Below, in pieces: positions 39,901 to 48,900 of a DNA stretch of 64,000 bases. The first letter of the stretch is position 1; the number at the start of each line of letters is the position of its first letter. The DNA is from Sceloporus undulatus (lineage: Eukaryota > Chordata > Lepidosauria > Squamata > Phrynosomatidae): assembly GCF_019175285.1 (NCBI RefSeq), contig NC_056522.1:35794003-35858002 (forward strand). Reading direction: 5' to 3'. The position numbers were made by a program, and so were the translations under genes. The notes below the pieces were generated by a model, which did not search any database, was not told the DNA's origin, and saw nothing but the letters and a program-made list of their open reading frames with translations.

Positions 39901-42900
39901 ATTTCAATGGTTGAGTGGTTATTGGAATCCTGGTTGCCAAAGTCATAATCCAGTGCTCAAATCACTACACCAGTAACGGATGTACTAAGACATGTTGCCT
40001 CAGATACTGGAGGTGATATATAACTACCATGACTTGTAGCCACTGATGACCACAATGCCTAGAGCTGGATCTGCATTGCAGAATTAATATAGTTTGGCAC
40101 CACTTTAACTGCCATGCTTCAATGCTGTCAAAGTAGTTGTAGTTTTGTGAGATAATTAAGTTTTGCTGTCAGAGAACTCTGGTGCGACAACAAACTACAG
40201 ATCCCAGCATTCCGTAGGATGGAGCCATGATAATGGTGTCAAACTGCATTAGTTCTGCAGTGTGGCAGCAGCAACCCAGGATGGCTTTAAATGCTGTTTT
40301 CAGAAGGCCTGTTGAGAGCAGTGTGTGTTCCTCTGAAATAGTTCAACCGTGCTTTGTTTGTAGAACTCCATTTCACTAGTGAATTGGTTAGCACCTTCCT
40401 TGCTCACTTTCTGCCAGCAGAACTAAGGTCTTTCTATTTAGGCAGGCATTCGACTTTTAATCATATGGTAGTATGGTGTTTAAAAGTGGTATGCTGTTTT
40501 TTCTTGTATCTTTTAAATTGTTTTTTTAAATGTATTTTGAAGTATTTTAGCCATGTGTCTTTTCATAGATTTGACATTTAATTGTTTGTTTAAAATTTTC
40601 TAAAATATTTTTTTTAGCTAAATATTTTTAAACTTTGTAAGTCGTCTTGAGTTCTGTCTTGGGAGAAAAGCAGGGTATAAATTGAATGAATGAAAGAATG
40701 GGAATGGAAGGGTTTGTAAAGAGAAACAGTTGTTTGTCAATTATTCTAAAATTAACATAATAGTTTTGGGGAAGAGAAGCTCTAAGTCCATTTCGACATT
40801 TCATGCATGTCACCTAGAACAGGTACACTCATTTAAATAACTGGAGCTGCACTTCAATAAGAAACTTTATTAGAAGTGACATTTAGAAACCACTAAAATC
40901 TCAGTTTATTAGACAGCTTAAAAGATTTTTCTACTCTAGAGGGGGGCAGTTAATACCTAAAGGTTTTTACAGCTATAATTATTGCTCAAATGTAGTATGG
41001 AGTGGAAATCTGGGGAGAGGATACCAAGTCAGATTTGGAATGAAATTAATTAATGAATACCTGGTGTAAACTACAGTACTGTACTTGGTACTAGGGAAAG
41101 ATTTTTGTTGTTACTGTCTGTGTCTCATGTTGTTGTTGTTGTTGTTGTTATATTTATTTATATTCCACCCTTTTCCAAAAACTGGGACTCAGGGCGGCTA
41201 ACAATAGTAAAAAACAGTACAACTTTCATGTGTGCTTGTCCTTTAGTTCATTCTATTTATCTACTAATCTTTGGTTGTTTTAATTTAAAAACTTGCATAC
41301 TGTGCAGAATATGATAGCATCCAAAATTCACAGAATTGGAATACCCTTATTGGACAAACCAAAAATGTACAAAATATATTGTGCAAGCTTAATTGGGCAA
41401 AGGTGTTGAAAAACATACAAGAGAAGAAAAAATGATGATGGTATTAGACTAGAGTCACAGACTTACATTTTGTCAAGATGTTGTTTTTGCTGTTGTCAGT
41501 TAAGATGGTGGGGAGGGGTATCCATGTAGGCAGAGACCACTTCTCCCTTTGGCCATGTGGGCTCTGGGAGACAAAGTGCCATAAAATCCAGATAATTTAT
41601 ACTAGTGATAAACAGAATGATCGGGAGAAACCTCCAATTTGATAAGGAGAATTGTTGAACTCTGAATATGAGAAAATTCAAATTGAATAAAGCAGAAGAT
41701 TACATAATAAAAAAATTATTAAGAGTGGCACATGCTGTAATAGCATTGGGATGGAAAAACAAACAACATTAGGGGGGGGGGATTGGCCACATTTTATTGT
41801 AGAATAGCATTTATTTGATTATTTAAGGGAGAGAAAAGGGAAATATAATAGTGAAATAAAGGAAATGATCCAGTGGGACAAATGAGGTTGTTGGATTGAA
41901 AATGTTAAAGCTGAAAAGGGGTATGATGAAGTTAGGAAAACTATTAATAAGATATTCCACATCATAGGTACTGGTACTAATTTACTTGATTATAGCCATT
42001 GGTGGACTGAAAAGTGTTAATATTTAGTAAGAATTTATTATATATGTTGTATAGTATTATGGACCATAAAACTTATAAATAAAATAAAATCCAGGCAATA
42101 AAATTTAAACTCCATTAACAACAGGGAAAAAAAAGTAATGGCATCAGATTGCCATTGCTGCTGTCACTGCATAACAGATTTTTCTGCTAGCAATAAACAT
42201 AGGAACATAGATGTACATAGGAATGTAGGAACATAGGTGCCCTCCAGATACTTTACTCTCTCACAAGCCGTATGTTGCATTGTCTGCTTTTAAGTCATTT
42301 CTGACTTATGGTGACCCCTTTTTCATGGCAAATTTCTTCAAAGGGGGGAGGGGGTTTGCCATTGCCTTCCCCTAAGGCTGAGAGAATGTGACCTGCCCAA
42401 GATAACCCAGTGGGTTTAATGGCTGATGGGGGAATCAAACCCTGGTCTCCAGAGTCGTAGTCCAACAGTCAAAGCACAACGCCACGTGGGCTCTGTTCTA
42501 CAAAAGTTACAAGTTGTCTTCCTCTGAGGCTGAGAGACTGTGACTTGCCCAAGGTCGCCTAGTAGGTTTTCATGGCTAAGCGAGGATTTGAACCCAGAGT
42601 CATGGTCCAGCGTTCAAACCACTGCACCACTAGGCAAGCAGCAAATGTTCAGGAGCGAAGGGCACTGTAGACCCAAAAATCTGGGGGAAGGCTGTATAGA
42701 GGATGTTACGATTCTTCTTCCCATACAGAAGAACAGAGTTTCTTTGATAGTGGCAAGAACTTCTCATGTGATAGTGGCAAGGTTTGTAGTTTGTAGCTTA
42801 GTGACGGAAGCTAATTGCTCTAACTCTCTATGGAATGGACTTCAAATAACCCGGAGTGAGAGTCAGTTGCCAATTGTTTTGTAAGCTTATATGTATCTCT

Positions 42901-45900
42901 TGCCACTAGTTTCTGCTTCCTCTCTTTGCAAATTTGAGAGATTTTGGTGGTGAGTATTCTGTCATCAAAATGCTCTTCAGAGGCAGACCTGGTGACTTCA
43001 GTGGTTCTTACTTCAAAGATAAGTGTGCTTAAGATTGTAGTCTTCTTTCCCCATCTTAGGTGGTGAAAGTCTAGATTAATAATAATATTAATGATAATAA
43101 TAATAATAATAATAATAATAATAGGTAGAGAGATCTTGTAGCAGGTTTGAGACTAACTGAAAGAAAGAAATTGGCAGCGTGACTTCAGTCTACTTCCTCA
43201 GATACATTTGGTGGAGTGGAAGCCAGGCATATATATGCCATTGGTGTGTGAGGATGTCAATTTAAATTACAAATCCTTTGTGTATGGAAATGAAGTTACA
43301 GGTCCAGTTTTAACGCTGGTCGTTAGTACAAATATGTTTTCTTTCATTAGTATTCTGTAGTTTTTGGTCTTGTCTTTTCTCTCCTCTCTTTCTATTGAAT
43401 ATGTGATTGTTGGGAGACACTGGTGTTATTATATATACAGTATTTTGTTTGTTCTTTTCTCACCTTTCTGTATCTTTACTCCTGGTCGGCACTACTTGTG
43501 ACTTGCTATGCTGTTTGAGGACCGCCAATACTGGATTGTACCAGAACATGGAAACAGTACTCTTTTTGTTCTACATCTCCCAAGTCCTCTCAAATGCCAT
43601 GGCCAAAGGCCATGATAGCTGGGGGATTTTAAGAGTTAATGATGGACATTAAGATGTACTAAATAACCTCTAAACTTTGTTATAGTCTTGCAAATACTAT
43701 AAATACAGAGCTGCATTTCAGAAAAAAAAGAGGTGATGGCCTTAATTCAGTTCTAACATAGGCTGTATGTGCACACTGAGGAAATATTCCATGTTGACAC
43801 CACTTTAACTGCCATGGCTCAGTGCTGTGGAATTCTGGGAATTGTAGTTTTGTGAGACATTTAGCCTTCTCTGTTAGAGAGCCCTGGTGCCCTAAGAAAC
43901 AAATCCCATGCTATGGAGTTCCCAGAATTCCATAGCATGGAGCCATGACAGTTAAAATCATGTCAACTTAGATTATTTCTGCAGCGTGATGCAGCCATCC
44001 TGAAATATTCTTTGTGTACTCATCTTTGCATTAATGGTCAGTTCTGTTGATTGCTCTTTCCTGCATTCATATTTTTAAGATTTCATTTTTTCCAATCTTT
44101 TATGAAGAAATCTGAAAAAAGCTGGTGGGTTTTAAAGCCAATGAAATTCATATCCATCTTTACCTGTTTTTGCAAACCCACTAAAGTAGCAAAACTTGGA
44201 GTCTCATTGTGTGCTTGGTTGGATGTCACATAGTTAACAGACTGTGGTCCAAAACACTGCAGAAATAATCTAATGTGAGACCGCTTTAGCTGCCCTGGCT
44301 CAGTACTAAAGAATCCTGGGAATTGTAGTTTGTTGTGGCATCAGAGTTCTCTGATAAAGAATGTCTCACAAAACTATAGTGTCCAGAATTAAAGTGGTCT
44401 CAAACTGGATTATTTCTGCCATGTGTTTTGGACCTTTGTAATGGCCCACACAATGTCCAGGTCTGACCTGTTTTTACTAGAGGAGCTTCATTCTAGAATC
44501 TAGCAGAAGTCTGCCTCTGTGTTAATCTACTGAAAACAGAAAGAAGGCCTATCATGTTGTTAAAGATACCATTGTTTTATTACTGGTCTATTATTAGTGC
44601 CTTTTGAATACAAACAGTTGTTCAAATTAGTCATTAGGCATAAAGCATATTCACAGCACTTTGGGAAACCAGAGTTTGTACACTGAAAATATACTTTGGC
44701 CCAGATGTTGGGTGCAGGGTGAAACATTTTAAAGCCTGCCAGAAAAGATTTTGCCATTTGTCCATATGGAATGTCTGATGTCTAAAACGTGAAAATGAAG
44801 GAAAATTGGCCAGAGAATAGTTAGTGCAGTTTTGGTGAAATTATTTTACTAAATATCAATCAGCATTGCATATGGTTGGAGCTATGTAAAGTTGATTTTG
44901 TGTTTTGTGTACATTTCTGTCTATCTCTCTGCAGTTAGCCTCTGTGTCTGTCTCTGTTTGGCTGCATAGGCACTGTAGAAATAATACAGTTTGACACCAT
45001 TTTAACGGCCATGGCTCAGTGGTGTGGAATTCTGGGAATTGTAGTTTTATGGGATATTTTGTCTTTGCTGTCAGATAGCTCAGGTGCCAAAAAAAACTAC
45101 AATTCCCAGAATTCTATAGTATTGAGCCATATTGAGCAAAAGTAGTATCGAACTGGATTATTTCTGCAGTGCAGATACAGCCTTTATCTTTCTATCATCC
45201 TCACATAGACATATCACAACTCCTTCACTGCATGATGACCCAGATTCTGCACTTCTGGGCAGAGGTGTGTAAACCTTAGAAAATAAGGGATGGGGACACT
45301 ATTTATCCTTCTCTCCCCCCCCACCGCATTTCAGGAAAGGGGAAAAAACTCTTTAAATCCCAGTTTTCCAGGAACTTCACATTTGTATTTCCCCAAAATC
45401 AGTTTTGGACCCCTCAGAATTTTGAACTTGTCTATATTCAAAGCCATTCAGTCCTGCAGTGAATTATAATTTTAATGTTAGTGTAATTACTTGTCAATTA
45501 TGATATTCACAATAATTTTTAAATTAAATACAAATAATGCCTAATTTGTTTTTGCCTCTAAGAATCAGGCTTGGAAAGAATTTGCATTTTTTGAGGTGGA
45601 CAGATACAAGAATGGAGATACCTGAGGTTGGAAAGTAGGACTGGAAAGAAGCAATAAAAAATATGCTAGTCTCTGAGACCTTCACTCTAGGGGTCCAACA
45701 GATTTGTACCCATTCTCCATCCTTGTTTTCTATATTTGTATCTTGGGGCGTATATATAAGTCCAGGAATGAAAAAGTCGATGAACTGTTATTCCCATCAT
45801 GTTTTATGTTTTTAACTTTTGCATGTTTTTGACTTAATTTTATATTGTTTTAGCTAGATGATTTTAATTGTTTTTAAATTTTTATTGTAAAGTCTTTAAG

Positions 45901-48900
45901 TGTTTGTAAGCTGCCTTGGGTTCCTTTCTGAGAGAAGGGCAGCATAGAAATGAAATAAATATATAAAATAAATACATCATCCCTCATTATTGGCTAACAT
46001 GGCAGTTTGGATGTCTGTTTGTGCATTAACGATGCTTTCATGGGCACAGGTTCCCCAATCCGGATGAAATACTTCTCTACCATTACAAATAGAAGCTTTG
46101 ATCTAATAATTTTGTAAACAAATCTTTAGTTTGCAACCAGTGTCAATGTTGCCTGTCTTTTTCTGTGTTCCTTTGTGTTGGACACAAGAGGTGATAGCAT
46201 CTTTTCTTTTTCTAACAGAAAAACTGCAACTACTGTACTACCAATACTAATATGTAATGAGTATCATATATGTCACTTGAACCAAAATGATATATATAAG
46301 GGGAGTATGCATAATTCCTGTTTCTCCAATGTTTAATTTGTTTAGTGATACATTTTTAGCTCTGTTCTTATTGTCTGGTCCTTATTTTACCTCCCCTCTT
46401 CATTGTTTTTTTTTGGGAATATAATGCTAGGAAAGTGTTTGCCATGCCAGGCAGAACATGTATAATTGTGCTCTTATGTGTGTCATCCATTATGAGGTAC
46501 TGCAAACACTATGATGGTGTTTGCTACCTAGCTGTTCTGAATGAGTCTGAGATTTGAAGAATCGTAGAATATATGCATAGAATGTTACAGTCGCAAGGGG
46601 CCACAAAGACCACCTAGTTCAGCCCTCTGCCATGCAGGAATACAGTCATCACTCCATATCCACAGATTTTTTAATCCATGGATTCAACAATCCACAACTT
46701 GACAATATTTAAAAAAATATCCAAAAAGCAAAGCTTGATTTTACTTTTTTACATAAGGGACACCATTTCACTCTGTCATTGTATTTAATGGGAATTGATC
46801 ATCCTCCAATTTTGGTATCCATCGATGATCCTGAAACCAAATCCCAATGGATACCAAGGGCCCGCTGTACATAGCTAAAGCAGTCCTGAGAGAGGGCCAT
46901 CCAACCTCTGTTTAAAGACCTCCAAAAAACCCCCAAAACAGTTACAAACAAAAGCCATGTTCGTTGCACTGTTATTACTTTTGTCTGTATTTAAAGGTAA
47001 CAATACGAACTTAAAATATAATATATAATTTGTTTCTTTCTTACTGTTACTCGATTGGAGATAGCACAGAACTGAAAGACAAGCTGCTTGCTCATGGAGA
47101 ACTGGTGGCAAAGTGTCTGTAACACCTTATTAATGGAAAAGTTATTGGACAGGATCAACAGCCTGGCTTTGTGTCACACTTCTTTTAAGGAGAAAAGGTT
47201 ACCCTTTTTGACTTTTGTTAATTCTTTAGAACACCCTCCTTTGCCACTGTTTCAATATTTGAAGTTTTGGAATGATGTTTTCTTATTTGACCCATTTGCT
47301 CCATGATATATATTGTATTCATTAATATTTCACTTTTCTCAGGGAATTTATGATTTTAATAAATTTAAAAAAAAACAAACCTCCAAAAAAGGAGACTCCC
47401 CTACCCTCTGAGGCAGTGTGTTCCACTTTCAAATAGGGCTTTTACTTTCAAATAGGGCTTTTCCTTATAAAGTTCTTCCTAATGTTTAGGTGGAATCTCT
47501 CTCTCTCTCTCTCTCTCTTTGGTTTGTCTTTGGAGCAGCAGAAACCAACCTTGCTCTCTCTTCTACACGATACTGCTTTAAATATCTAAACATGACTATC
47601 AGTCTTCTCTTCTCCAAGCTAAACATGTCCAGCTCCCTAAGTTGTTCTTCATAGAGCTTAGTTTCTAGACCTTTAGTCATCTTGACACATTCCAGTTACA
47701 GTAGTTAATATCTTTCTTGAACTGTGGTGTCCAGAAGTGGACACAATATTTCAGACTAAAGTCTGTGCATGAGTAAATAGGCAAGTCTTATTTAGATGTT
47801 TGATTGAATATAAGAGGGCTTTAAACTGTGTTTGCCAGTCACATCCAGAATGTTTTTGTACTGTATATGCTGGCTCAACTTTGGGCACTCACACATTCAG
47901 TGTGAAAATCTGAACAGGGCTTCTGAAATCCTATGCAGGTGTTTAGATAGGGTTAACCTGAACACGTGAACAAAGGCAGCAGGTTAGCTCTGCAGCTCCT
48001 TTGTTATTATTCTCTTCACAAAGAAAGTAATAATCTGAAAAGAGGAACCGTTAGTACCTGTGGCACTTGTGATCAGAACACCGAAAAATTAAGGTTTCTG
48101 TGTTGTTCTCCACAAGAAGACAACAATGGGTTGTTCGCTTCTTCCCTTTTTAAATGTCTGAAGAGAGCCTAAAAGTGCTTAGAAGCCACTCCGCCATCCA
48201 CCTTCACCTCGTGTTATTAGCTTCTCAATTACAAAGAAGCTTCTTTGTATGTGCAGTTGTAAGTGCTATATCTCTGCAGATATTTTTGGTATTTTCTGGT
48301 ATACAAATTGTTCAATGTAGAGCAGCTGTGTGGAGGTATTTGGGCTCAAGCTTAGGGGTATGTTCCACCATCTTCCTCACGTTATATCCACGTGTATTTT
48401 ATTTGTTGAGACATCAAAAAAGAGCTAGTAAGAAGGTAATACAGAACATAAGTTGAACACCAAAGATCTTGGGGTATTGAGGGTCTTTTTCTTTGATGTA
48501 GAGATAGTGGATCTTCTACCTTGCTCAGAATCTATAACGTTTTCTTTGTCTGTGCCCTATCATTATCTGCCATTTTATTTTTAAATGAATTGAATGAAAT
48601 CTGTCAAGCTACCATAAATATTGAGAACCAGTGTGGTGTAGTGGTTTGAATACTGGACTTGGACTGTGTAATTCAAATCCTTGCTCAGCCACAGAAAGCC
48701 ATTGGGAGATCTTGAGCAAGTCACATACTCTCAGTCCCAGAGAAAGGCAACGGCAAACCCTCTCTGAACAAATCTTGCCAAGAAAACCCCATGATAGGTT
48801 TGCCTTAGGGTCACCATAAGTTGGAAATGACTTGAAGGCACACGATAGTCTTAAATATTACAAGATGCCACCTGTGTATATGTAAATAAATTGAATATTT

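Larger units (their letters stand above)
46555..47765 (-). mobile_element. CR1 LINE 3' region carrying two nested insertions
   Basis: CR1 pieces at 46555-46642 (GCAAGGGGCCACAAAGACCA), 46868-46928 (AGGGCCATCCAACCTCTGTT) and 47379-47765 (GTTCTTCCTAATGTTTAGGT; CCAAGCTAAACATGTCCAGC) are collinear on the minus strand. Between them sit a MER2/Tigger-like MITE and an L1 3' fragment. Confidence 0.8.

Noticed and set aside
48625-48700. Possible tRNA genes in SINE heads
   Set aside because: A- and B-box-like sequence is present, but no cloverleaf with a sound anticodon arm can be drawn. These are SINE heads.
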